DNA of 7,704 nt from Bacteroidales bacterium (GTDB lineage: Bacteria; Bacteroidota; Bacteroidia; Bacteroidales; UBA7960). The notes beneath the pieces are model-generated. The model worked only from the letters and a program-made list of their open reading frames with translations. It ran no database searches and was not told the origin of the DNA. Below, piece by piece: positions 1 to 6,936 of the stretch. The stretch covers positions 1 to 7,704 of the forward strand of contig SLPR01000477.1 in assembly GCA_007131895.1 (NCBI GenBank), in the 5' to 3' direction. The stretch's first letter is position 1. Each line of letters starts with the position of its first letter. A program made the translations under genes and the position numbers.

Positions 1-564
1 AGGTTTGGTCATTTTTTGCCCTTTTTCAATATACCTGGCGGGGCGAATATATTCCTCCACTACATCTATAGGAGAGAAAGGAGCCTTGTAATAAAAAGGA
101 TAAATTTTCACCCTGGGCAAGCCACCCACCTGGTATTCAAAGCTTTCCACATCCATAAGCTCATTCCAGTATCCGGCAATAAGGTTAGGCATCCCGGGAG
201 CCACTCCGCAGTCGGTTATGGCAGTTACGCCGTTGCGGGCAGCCAGGGCATTCAGGTCCATAAAATCTTCCGGCATAAAAGAGATGTCTACAATATTTTT
301 CTTAGCCTCTATTACTGTCCGCACCAAATCATAGCCCATAAATCCGGGAACAGCCGAAACAGCCAGGTCACAGTCTGCTACAACCGCCCTGATGCCCTCT
401 TCATCCATCAGGTTCAATGCCTGGGTTTGGATATTGTGTTTTTCCGATAAAAAGGCAAGAGATTCCTCGTCGAGGTCAACGGCGACGACGTTGTGATTTT
501 TATGCAAATCAATGGCAATGGCTTTTCCCACCATGCCGGTTCCTAATACAACTATTTTGCTCAT
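1..564 (-). CDS. Saccharopine dehydrogenase family NAD(P)-dependent oxidoreductase, N-terminal part (3' end outside window)
   Basis: Reading leftward from the ATG at 564-562, the frame stays open for 188 codons to the window edge, so the C-terminal part is missing (family members are about 380-400 residues). The N-terminus is a Rossmann fold: VVLGTGMVG carries GxGxxG at residues 8-13, and Asp30 ends the second strand (VVAVD), which usually favours NAD over NADP. Further matches to the family are SAVPGF (70-75), DCGVAPGMPNLIAGY (118-132) and YKAPFSPIDVVEEY (159-172). The last two resemble the lysine 6-dehydrogenase / saccharopine reductase branch that acts on amino-acid amine substrates. The exact substrate cannot be read from half a protein; lysine or saccharopine metabolism is an inference. 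It is transcribed divergently from the PBP2 gene. No Shine-Dalgarno is visible before the start, as is normal in Bacteroidota. Confidence 0.9.
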   Translation of the reverse strand, partial: MSKIVVLGTGMVGKAIAIDLHKNHNVVAVDLDEESLAFLSEKHNIQTQALNLMDEEGIRAVVADCDLAVSAVPGFMGYDLVRTVIEAKKNIVDISFMPEDFMDLNALAARNGVTAITDCGVAPGMPNLIAGYWNELMDVESFEYQVGGLPRVKIYPFYYKAPFSPIDVVEEYIRPARYIEKGQKMTKP

Positions 565-696
565 AATTCAAAGGTTTTTGTGTTTTGATTCAAAATGGTT
601 TTGAGGCCATTATGGCGGCCAGTATCACTCGGTCATCTAAATTAACAAAATTGTTGAGAGTCTGAATGTTTTAGCTGAAAAAAATCAGAAAATCAT

Positions 697-704
697 TAAA
701 TTTG
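697..704 (+). promoter_or_regulatory. Putative Bacteroidota -7 promoter box for the PBP2-rodA-nadK operon
   Basis: TAAATTTG matches the Bacteroidota sigma-A -7 consensus TAnnTTTG exactly and lies in the divergent intergenic region. The -33 TTTG element is poor: only a GCTG-like sequence sits near 674-677. Transcription would start near 711 and leave a leader of about 108 nt before the ATG at 819. That start point argues against translation from the in-frame TTG at 702. The same nine bases, TAAATTTGC, recur before the DUF6089 pair at 4897-4905. Confidence 0.45.
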
Positions 705-799
705 CGTTGTATTAGAATTGTCCACAAGACAGACCAGCAAAGGATTCGACTCATATTTTGTCCCGGACAGACATTTTTCACCATCAAAAGGCAAATAAC

Positions 800-811
800 A
801 GACTTCGGTCT
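800..811 (+). other. Small C(UUCG)G tetraloop hairpin in the PBP2 leader
   Basis: AGAC-TTCG-GTCT forms a perfect 4-bp stem closed by C-G around a UUCG loop, one of the most stable RNA tetraloops. It ends 7 nt before the PBP2 start codon. It has no U-tract and is too short to be a terminator. It could influence ribosome access to a start that has no Shine-Dalgarno, or be chance; there is no direct evidence of function. Confidence 0.35.
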
Positions 812-818
812 AAACCCT

Positions 819-2642
819 ATGCAAAACCCACATCAAAGTTCAGAAATAAGTTCAAGAAGAAAAAACTTCATCATTTTTTTTATTGTTCTCGTCGGCTTGA
901 TTTTTCTGGCCCGGTTGTTTTATATTCAGATAGTAGATCATCGTTATAAAATATTCGCCAGCAGCAATATTCAGCGAATCATTACAGATTATGCTGCCAG
1001 GGGGCTAATCTATGATCGCAATGGAGAATTGTTAGTCTTTAATGAACCTTATTACGACCTGATGGTAATTCCTGGTCAGGTTCGTCAGATGGATACCCTT
1101 GAGTTTATTACACTTCTGGGTATAACCCATGAGCAATTTGTAAACCGGCTTCAGTCCGCGAGGGTTTACTCACGATTCAGGGCATCTGTTTTCGAGCGAC
1201 AAATATCCAAAAACACCTATGCCGTATTACAGGAAAAGCTTTTCAAATACCCGGGATTTTATGTTCAACCCCGAACCCTGCGAAAATACCCCCACCCGGT
1301 GGCTGCTCACACTTTCGGTTATGTTGGAGAGGCAGGCCCGGCTGATATTGCCAGGGAACCTTATTACCGACCGGGCGATTATATTGGCATTTCGGGTATA
1401 GAAAGACATTACGAAGAGGTTCTGCGGGGTCAGAAAGGCACCCGCATTATATTGGTAGATGCTCTCAACCGCGATATTGGATCTTTCCAGGATGGCAGGT
1501 ACGATACCCTGGCGGTGGCCGGCACTGATTTATATGCATCGCTTGATTTGGAGCTTCAGTTATATGGTGAAAAATTGATGCAAAATAAAAGAGGCAGCAT
1601 TGTAGCCATAGAACCCTCAACGGGAGAGATCCTTGCCCTGGTGAGTTCGCCGGGTTATGACCCCAATCTGCTGGTAGGACGAGTTCGGTCACAAAACTAC
1701 CGAATGCTGCAAAGCGACACGCTCAAGCCCCTCTTCAACAGGGCGCTCATGGCAAGCTACCCTCCGGGTTCAGTGTTTAAGGTAGCCAATTTCCTGATCG
1801 GGCTGCAGGAAGGTGGCATCAACCTTCATTCAAGATATTCGTGTCCGGGATTTTACAGAAGCGGGGGGATTACAGTAAGATGTCGCTCGCACCCGCAGCC
1901 TGTTAATGTAGTTACAGGTTTACAATACAGTTGCAATACTTTTTCATGTATTCAGTTTAGAAATACCATTGAGTTGCCCAAATTTGAGAGCATGCAGCAA
2001 GCCCTCACTACCTGGCGCGATCACATTGTAAGCATGGGTTTTGGGGTTACTTTCAACAGTGATCTTTCGCATGAGCTCCCCGGACAAATCGGGAGTGCAG
2101 ATTATTACGATCGCATCTATGGTCCGCGTGGCTGGCGTGCACTGACTGTTATTTCCCTTGCCATCGGGCAGGGAGAAATCGGAACTACCCCCATGCAGTT
2201 AGCCAACCTCGCCGCTACAGTTGCCAACAGGGGGTACTATTATACACCTCATGTTGTAAAAGCCATTGGCCAGCCCGACAATCTGAATCCGGAATTCTTA
2301 ACACGCAACGTAACCACCATAGATTCAGCCCATTTTGAAGTCATGGCGCAGGCCATGTTTGAAACAATAGAATCTGGCACGGGACGCTTTTCGCGTATGC
2401 CCGATATTTCCATGGCCGGAAAAACAGGAACCGTTCAGAACCCTCACGGAGAAAACCACTCCGCTTTTATCGCTTTTGCCCCCGTTGACCAACCCAGAAT
2501 TGCCATTTCTGTAATCGTGGAAAATGCAGGGGGGGGAGCAACCTGGGCAGCGCCCATCACCAGCCTGATGATAGAAAAGTACATCAACCGTGAGGTGAAA
2601 CGCACCTGGTTTGAACAACGAATTCTGGATGCAGCTTTTTGA
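819..2642 (+). CDS. mrdA: Penicillin-binding protein 2, elongation-specific peptidoglycan DD-transpeptidase
   Basis: A class B PBP that cross-links peptidoglycan during side-wall elongation, working with RodA encoded just downstream. The 607-residue product has a short cytoplasmic N-terminus, one membrane anchor (about 16-36), a pedestal/dimerisation region (about 48-215, including RGLIYDRNGE at 61-70 and GISGIERHYEEVLRGQKG at 190-207) and a periplasmic transpeptidase domain. All three active-site motifs are present: S318-V-F-K321 (acylated serine), S371-C-N373 and K535-T-G-T538. E. coli PBP2 is 633 residues, so the length is normal. I chose the ATG at 819 because it places the anchor near the N-terminus; the in-frame TTG at 702 would add 39 residues that look unlike the family and overlaps the likely promoter. 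A run of eight G (2529-2536) encodes Gly571-573 with the frame intact. Cys342, Cys355, His358 and Cys372 could form a metal site. Confidence 0.96.
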   Translation: MQNPHQSSEISSRRKNFIIFFIVLVGLIFLARLFYIQIVDHRYKIFASSNIQRIITDYAARGLIYDRNGELLVFNEPYYDLMVIPGQVRQMDTLEFITLLGITHEQFVNRLQSARVYSRFRASVFERQISKNTYAVLQEKLFKYPGFYVQPRTLRKYPHPVAAHTFGYVGEAGPADIAREPYYRPGDYIGISGIERHYEEVLRGQKGTRIILVDALNRDIGSFQDGRYDTLAVAGTDLYASLDLELQLYGEKLMQNKRGSIVAIEPSTGEILALVSSPGYDPNLLVGRVRSQNYRMLQSDTLKPLFNRALMASYPPGSVFKVANFLIGLQEGGINLHSRYSCPGFYRSGGITVRCRSHPQPVNVVTGLQYSCNTFSCIQFRNTIELPKFESMQQALTTWRDHIVSMGFGVTFNSDLSHELPGQIGSADYYDRIYGPRGWRALTVISLAIGQGEIGTTPMQLANLAATVANRGYYYTPHVVKAIGQPDNLNPEFLTRNVTTIDSAHFEVMAQAMFETIESGTGRFSRMPDISMAGKTGTVQNPHGENHSAFIAFAPVDQPRIAISVIVENAGGGATWAAPITSLMIEKYINREVKRTWFEQRILDAAF

Positions 2643-2667
2643 TTTTGAGTCCTAACATCTATTACTT

Positions 2668-3930
2668 ATGAGACCACAATTTAACTTTTTCAAAAATGTC
2701 GATAAAATTACAATCTTCCTGTTTTTCTGCCTGATTTTAATTGGCTGGATAAATGTATATTCGGCCGAAATCAACGAAAACCACAGAAGCATTTTCGACT
2801 TTAGCCAAAGCTATGGAAAGCAATTTGTCTGGATTGTTACTGCCATATTTATTGGTATAGTCATTTTCACCATCGACATGAAGTTTTTCCCTGCTTTTGC
2901 CTTTATAATATTTGGGGGTATTATGGTGCTGCTTGTGGGAGTATTATTCTTTGGCACCACAGTAAATGCTTCCAAGTCGTGGTTTCATATTGGCCCGGTA
3001 GCCATACAGCCTGCCGAATTTGCCAAATATGCCACTGCTCTGGCGTTGGCAAGGATCATTTACGATAACAAATCCAAGTCCCGGACGCTTAAAGATCTTT
3101 TCAAGCCGTTATTAATTATCAGCATTCCGGTTTTGCTGATTTTTTTACAGAATGACACCGGAACTGCACTGGTGTTTGCTGCATTTGTTATTGTACTCTA
3201 CCGTGAGGGATTTATACCCGGCTGGATTATCATACTGGGAATCTTTGCGGTATTTTTGTTTGTGCTTACTTTGCTTATAAATGAATTTATCATCATCGGA
3301 GCCCTGACAGGTGTTTCTTTGATCATTGCATTTTTTCTCCGAAAAAAGCCTTCGTCTGTAAGGCAGTTGCTTGCCATCATGTTGCTAATCAACACTTATG
3401 TGTATGTAGTAGATTATGCATATGAAGAAATACTACAACCTCACCAGAAAATGCGTATTGCAGTATTGATTGACGAAACTGTAGATCGTAGAGGGGCGGG
3501 CTATAACCTGCATCAATCCAAAATAGCTATCGGGTCAGGCGGCTTAACCGGGAAAGGCTTTCTGCAAGGCACCCAAACCAAGTTCAGTTTTGTTCCTGAG
3601 CAAGGCACAGACTTCATTTTTTGCACTGTGGGCGAGGAATGGGGATTTGTGGGCAGCATAGTTTTGATTGGTTTGTTTCTGACTTTAATGGTTCGGCTCA
3701 TCTTGCTGGCAGAAAGGCAAAGATCCGTATTTTCAAGGGTTTTTGGCTACAGCCTGGTATCCATCATGTTTTTCCATTTCCTGGTTAATATAGGCATGAC
3801 TATCGGCCTGGTTCCGGTTATTGGTATACCTTTGCCATTGGTCAGTTATGGAGGTTCTGCTCTGTGGGCATTCACCATCTTTTTGTTTACATTTCTGAAA
3901 CTCGACTCCAGACGACTGGATTTACTATAA
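2668..3930 (+). CDS. rodA: RodA, SEDS-family peptidoglycan glycosyltransferase of the elongasome
   Basis: An integral membrane enzyme that polymerises lipid II into glycan strands in complex with PBP2. Its 420 residues are almost all hydrophobic segments. Family signatures are W105-FHIGPVAIQPAEFAK120 (E117 and K120 match the conserved E/K pair), QNDTGTAL (161-168), GAGYNLHQSKIAIGSGGLTGKG (from 276), VPEQGTDFIF (309-318; Asp315 aligns with the catalytic Asp262 of E. coli RodA) and PLPLVSYGGS (388-397). It is about 50 residues longer than E. coli RodA. The extra length lies between residues 183 and 260, where I see three hydrophobic stretches (about 186-204, 206-224 and 232-250) instead of one, suggesting two added helices; longer RodA proteins are common in Bacteroidota. 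It starts 25 bp after the PBP2 stop with no Shine-Dalgarno and is followed after 9 bp by nadK. FtsW is the main alternative, but the PBP2 neighbour decides for RodA. Confidence 0.95.
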   Translation: MRPQFNFFKNVDKITIFLFFCLILIGWINVYSAEINENHRSIFDFSQSYGKQFVWIVTAIFIGIVIFTIDMKFFPAFAFIIFGGIMVLLVGVLFFGTTVNASKSWFHIGPVAIQPAEFAKYATALALARIIYDNKSKSRTLKDLFKPLLIISIPVLLIFLQNDTGTALVFAAFVIVLYREGFIPGWIIILGIFAVFLFVLTLLINEFIIIGALTGVSLIIAFFLRKKPSSVRQLLAIMLLINTYVYVVDYAYEEILQPHQKMRIAVLIDETVDRRGAGYNLHQSKIAIGSGGLTGKGFLQGTQTKFSFVPEQGTDFIFCTVGEEWGFVGSIVLIGLFLTLMVRLILLAERQRSVFSRVFGYSLVSIMFFHFLVNIGMTIGLVPVIGIPLPLVSYGGSALWAFTIFLFTFLKLDSRRLDLL

Positions 3931-3939
3931 ACTACTTTT

Positions 3940-4821
3940 ATGCAAATAGCGTTGTTTGGCAGAAAATTCAGCCCTGACTTCTTCCCGGTAATTGAAAACA
4001 TGATTCGGCTCCTTGAAGAGGATGCAGAGCGGTTCTACATTCATGGCAGCTTCTATGAGTTTTTGAAAACCGGGATTGTTTTCAAAAAACCCGTAGAGCT
4101 TTATAATGACCATAAAGGCCTTCCTAAGAGCTGCTTTTGTATGATTAGCATAGGGGGTGACGGAACATTACTGGACACCCTGCCATTTTTGAGGAACTCA
4201 GGAATTCCGGTACTGGGCATCAACACCGGAAGGCTCGGTTTCCTTTCATCGGTTTCCACCGACGACATGAAGGAATCTATACAGGCTTTGAGAGAAAGAA
4301 ACTTCAGACTCGACCAACGCTCTTTGCTCATGCTTGAAACCAGAGAAGAAAACCTCTTTGGCTCATTTCCTTATGCACTGAATGAGTTAACCATTTTAAA
4401 AAGAGACAACACCACCATGATTTCCATCAGTGCTTATGTAAACGGGCACTACCTTAACACCTACTGGGCCGACGGACTGATGGTGGCCACCCCTACCGGC
4501 TCAACGGGCTATTCGCTCAGCTGTGGAGGACCTATCATCTCCCCCGACTCTGAAAACTTTATCATCACCCCCATCGCTTCACACAACCTGACAGTACGTC
4601 CTATCGTAATCAAAGACAATTCGCTGATAAAACTCAGGGTAGAGGGACGAATCAAGAGTCATTTGATTGTAATGGACTCAAGGTCGGTACCGCTGGAAAA
4701 CCCGGTTGATCTTTACATCAAAAAGGCCCACTTCAAAACCAACCTTATCAGCCTTGAAAACAAGAACTTTTTTAAAACCATAAGAAACAAACTTGCCTGG
4801 GGTTTTGACAAAAGGAATTAG
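3940..4821 (+). CDS. nadK: ATP-NAD kinase
   Basis: Phosphorylates NAD+ to NADP+ in the cytoplasm, the only de novo source of NADP(H). The 293-residue length is typical. The nucleotide-binding GGDGT motif is at 72-76, with Asp74 the predicted catalytic base, followed by VLGINTGRLGFL (91-102). The N148-E149 pair lies in ALNELTI, and the glycine-rich DGLMVATPTGSTGYSLSCGGP segment begins at 178. The C-terminal NKLAWGFDKRN resembles the tail I associate with Bacteroidota NadK proteins. The ATG lies 9 bp after the rodA stop, so co-transcription and perhaps translational coupling with the cell-wall genes is likely. NADPH is used by MurB in peptidoglycan precursor synthesis, but the linkage may simply be operon economy. 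There is no hairpin terminator directly after the stop. Confidence 0.96.
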   Translation: MQIALFGRKFSPDFFPVIENMIRLLEEDAERFYIHGSFYEFLKTGIVFKKPVELYNDHKGLPKSCFCMISIGGDGTLLDTLPFLRNSGIPVLGINTGRLGFLSSVSTDDMKESIQALRERNFRLDQRSLLMLETREENLFGSFPYALNELTILKRDNTTMISISAYVNGHYLNTYWADGLMVATPTGSTGYSLSCGGPIISPDSENFIITPIASHNLTVRPIVIKDNSLIKLRVEGRIKSHLIVMDSRSVPLENPVDLYIKKAHFKTNLISLENKNFFKTIRNKLAWGFDKRN

Positions 4822-4896
4822 CACCTTGTAAACCCAAAGTGATGACTAATTATTCCTAACCAGATAGAATGTAGTTTCTGTTTTCCTATTTTTAAC

Positions 4897-4904
4897 TAAA
4901 TTTG
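4897..4904 (+). promoter_or_regulatory. Putative Bacteroidota -7 promoter box upstream of the DUF6089-type pair
   Basis: TAAATTTG is a perfect TAnnTTTG match in the 162-bp gap after nadK. A partial -33 match, TTCTG at 4876-4880, lies 16 bp upstream, slightly closer than the usual 19-21 bp. Transcription would begin near 4911, leaving about 70 nt of leader that holds the inverted repeat at 4909-4943. This suggests the outer-membrane genes have their own promoter besides any readthrough from nadK. Confidence 0.5.
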
Positions 4905-4908
4905 CAAC

Positions 4909-4943
4909 TTGTAACAATTGTGTATTGTTCACCGTCGTTACAA
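4909..4943. repeat. Inverted repeat at the start of the putative DUF6089 transcript
   Basis: The arms TTGTAAC (4909-4915) and GTTACAA (4937-4943) are a perfect 7-bp inverted repeat separated by 21 bp. A second perfect inverted repeat, AACAAT (4913-4918) and ATTGTT (4924-4929), overlaps the left arm, so the two foldings compete. The site begins 5 bp after the -7 box, where an operator or leader hairpin would lie. The arms are short and AT-rich, so chance is a serious alternative. Confidence 0.35.
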
Positions 4944-4983
4944 ATACAATGATTAACTTTGACATTTCCATAAAACCGCATAT

Positions 4984-5952
4984 ATGAGGTATTTATTAAT
5001 CGCCTGGTTCCTGATTGTAATCGTCACCCAGAGCGCCAGTTCTCAGCATTGGACCCGCGAACGACACCATATTATGGTGGGGTTGGGAGGCACAGGTTTT
5101 ATGGGTGATTTGGGTGGTGCTGATGATATTGGCACACAGGGAATAAGAGATTTTGACTTTTCTGCCGTAAGGCCAGCCATCACGGCTGGTTACAGATACA
5201 TGCTGTTCCAGAATCTTGGCATTACCGGCAACCTTTCTTTTGGCTATGTTTATGGTGATGATAAATTTACCGAAGAGTCTTTTCGCAATAACCGCAATAT
5301 TCATTTCCGCTCACCCATCCTGGAACTATCCTCCACGGCTCAGTTATATGTACTCAGGCTGGAAAGGGTGGGCGCACGCTACCGGAGGATCACCGGAGTC
5401 AGAGCTGCCCGCGGCTTAAGACTCTCCGGATACCTCTTTGCAGGTGTTGGAGGCTTCTATTTCAACCCCCAGGGATACTTTGAAGGGGCCAGTTATACGG
5501 GCAACTTCCCCGCAGAAGAATTGCCCGCGGACGGATGGTACAACCTAAGACCTCTGCGCACAGAAGGACAGGGATTTTTCGAAACAAGGAATCAATATTC
5601 TCCTTTCTCTCTGGCCATTCCCTTCGGACTTGGGGCAATGATTAAAATCAACACAGACATCTCAATTGGTATCCAGTATGGTTTCAGGAAAACATTTACA
5701 GATTATATTGATGATGTTAGCAAAACCTATGTAGACCCTGCCATTTACAGTATCATTTTCGAGGATCCGGCAAGAGCGGCACTGGCAGAATATTTTGCCA
5801 ACCCAACCAACAATCAGCTGTCCAAGAATGTTACGGCCCCGGGACAACAAAGAGGAAACCCTTACAATACCGATGCATACATGTTTGGGTTTATCACCGT
5901 TTATTACAAAATTCCGGAACACAGAAGACCATACGGTGTACTGCGGTTTTGA
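4984..5952 (+). CDS. DUF6089-like outer-membrane beta-barrel protein, first (diverged) copy
   Basis: A secreted protein of 322 residues. Residues 1-20 form a signal peptide (MRYLLIAWFLIVIV, then ASS) with likely cleavage before Gln21. The rest alternates Gly/aromatic beta strands and turns and ends in Phe, as outer-membrane barrels often do. It is clearly related to the next gene through shared blocks: NRNIHFRSPILELS (103-116), GWYNLRPLRTEGQG (184-197), FRKTFTDYIDDVSKTYVDP (234-252) and QRGNPYNTDAYMFGF (289-303). It differs by three longer, probably loop, segments at about 123-149, 166-184 and 257-288, and it lacks the Cys-Pro-Ala-Tyr end of the second copy. Function is unknown; placement before uppS suggests a role in envelope assembly, but that is inference. 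It starts 162 bp after nadK behind a promoter-like box. Confidence 0.85.
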   Translation: MRYLLIAWFLIVIVTQSASSQHWTRERHHIMVGLGGTGFMGDLGGADDIGTQGIRDFDFSAVRPAITAGYRYMLFQNLGITGNLSFGYVYGDDKFTEESFRNNRNIHFRSPILELSSTAQLYVLRLERVGARYRRITGVRAARGLRLSGYLFAGVGGFYFNPQGYFEGASYTGNFPAEELPADGWYNLRPLRTEGQGFFETRNQYSPFSLAIPFGLGAMIKINTDISIGIQYGFRKTFTDYIDDVSKTYVDPAIYSIIFEDPARAALAEYFANPTNNQLSKNVTAPGQQRGNPYNTDAYMFGFITVYYKIPEHRRPYGVLRF

Positions 5953-6027
5953 CCTGGCTTGTCAAAGAATAGCACATGCAAGCAATAATAATCAGGCAAT
6001 GTTTGCGTTTTCTTTGCGTAAAAACCT

Positions 6028-6936
6028 ATGATAATCCAACGTCTTCGTTTCAATAATTTTTCCAGCAAAAGCACATCCTCAATCATGCCAGTAACCTCTG
6101 AAAACAAATTCGACAAAATAAAAAAAATCATACTTCTGAGCCCTTTGTTTTTGATGGTATTATTTGCCACCAGTGCCAAAGGGCAAAGAAATGAATTGGG
6201 ATTCTTTTTTGGAGGTTCTTACTATATTGGTGATTTAAACCCTTCGAAGCAATTTGCCATGACCCGAATCGGGGCCGGAGGTTTGTACCGGTTTAACATC
6301 AATGAAAGTCTTGCATTAAGAGTCAATGGTTTCTGGGGCAATATCGCAGGAAACGATGCTATAGTAAAATACAATGAAAACCGGAATCTTCATTTTAGGT
6401 CTAACATTTTCGAAATCAGTGTACAGGGAGAAGTAAACTTTTTGTTTTTCACTCCGGGAGATCTGGATACACCCTCTACGCCCTATATTTTTGCAGGGGG
6501 AGGGTTTTTCCGGTTCAATCCACAGGCAGAAATTGATGGCCAATGGTACAACCTCAAACCTCTCAATACGGAAGGGCAAGGCTCGGAGCTTTATCCCGAC
6601 CGAAAGCCCTATTCTTTAACCTCTCACAACATTCTGTTTGGAATAGGTTATAAGTTCAATATTACACGCCAGTTTACCGGCACTTTCGAATGGGGCATGA
6701 GACGAACCGGCACGGACTACCTGGACGACATAAGCACAACCTACCCCGATCCGCAGGTTTTTGGCAACAATAGCCTGGCCATCGAATTGCACGACAGAAG
6801 CCTGGAGAACCGGGGTGAAAATGTGAACTTTCAAAGGGGCAATCCCAATACCAACGACTGGTACTCATTTGCAGGTATTATACTGACAATCAGAATAAAA
6901 GACTTTAGCCGTCACAGATGTCCGGCTTACAATTAA
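6028..6936 (+). CDS. DUF6089 family outer-membrane beta-barrel protein, second (canonical-looking) copy
   Basis: 302 residues from the first ATG. A hydrophobic stretch (34-48) followed by SAKG and Gln53 forms a signal peptide. The ATG at 6085 (residue 20) would give a more usual n-region of about 14 residues and a 283-residue protein; neither start has a Shine-Dalgarno and I cannot decide between them. The mature protein opens with NELGFFFGGSYYIGDLNP (55-72), the pattern I associate with DUF6089 and porin-like Bacteroidota barrels. It continues with NRNLHFRSNIFEIS (118-131), QWYNLKPLNTEGQG (172-185), RRTGTDYLDDISTTYPDP (225-242) and FQRGNPNTNDWYSF (268-281), and ends in HRCPAYN. The shared blocks show it is a paralogue of the preceding gene, 75 bp upstream with no terminator between. 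Members of this group typically sit beside uppS and bamA; biochemical function is not established. Confidence 0.87.
   Translation: MIIQRLRFNNFSSKSTSSIMPVTSENKFDKIKKIILLSPLFLMVLFATSAKGQRNELGFFFGGSYYIGDLNPSKQFAMTRIGAGGLYRFNINESLALRVNGFWGNIAGNDAIVKYNENRNLHFRSNIFEISVQGEVNFLFFTPGDLDTPSTPYIFAGGGFFRFNPQAEIDGQWYNLKPLNTEGQGSELYPDRKPYSLTSHNILFGIGYKFNITRQFTGTFEWGMRRTGTDYLDDISTTYPDPQVFGNNSLAIELHDRSLENRGENVNFQRGNPNTNDWYSFAGIILTIRIKDFSRHRCPAYN

Noticed and set aside
16..450. 144-codon open frame on the plus strand
   Set aside because: It lies antisense to the dehydrogenase gene on 1-564, whose Rossmann and family motifs are clear, and its own translation shows no recognisable domain.
605..620. GGCCATTATGGC palindrome in the divergent region as an operator
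   Set aside because: The arms are 5 bp around a single central base, and nothing else marks it as a regulator site.
2325..2618. 97-codon minus-strand frame within the PBP2 gene
   Set aside because: Entirely antisense to the PBP2 region carrying the KTG motif; a shadow of conserved coding sequence.
5953..6027. Promoter for the second DUF6089 gene
   Set aside because: AATGTTTG (5998-6005) and TTTCTTTG (6009-6016) each miss the consensus by one base and lack a -33 element; co-transcription with the first copy is simpler.
5904..6179. 91-codon minus-strand frame spanning the gap between the two DUF6089-type genes
   Set aside because: It overlaps the ends of two well-supported genes, its translation looks like an antisense reading of them, and it has no recognisable motif.
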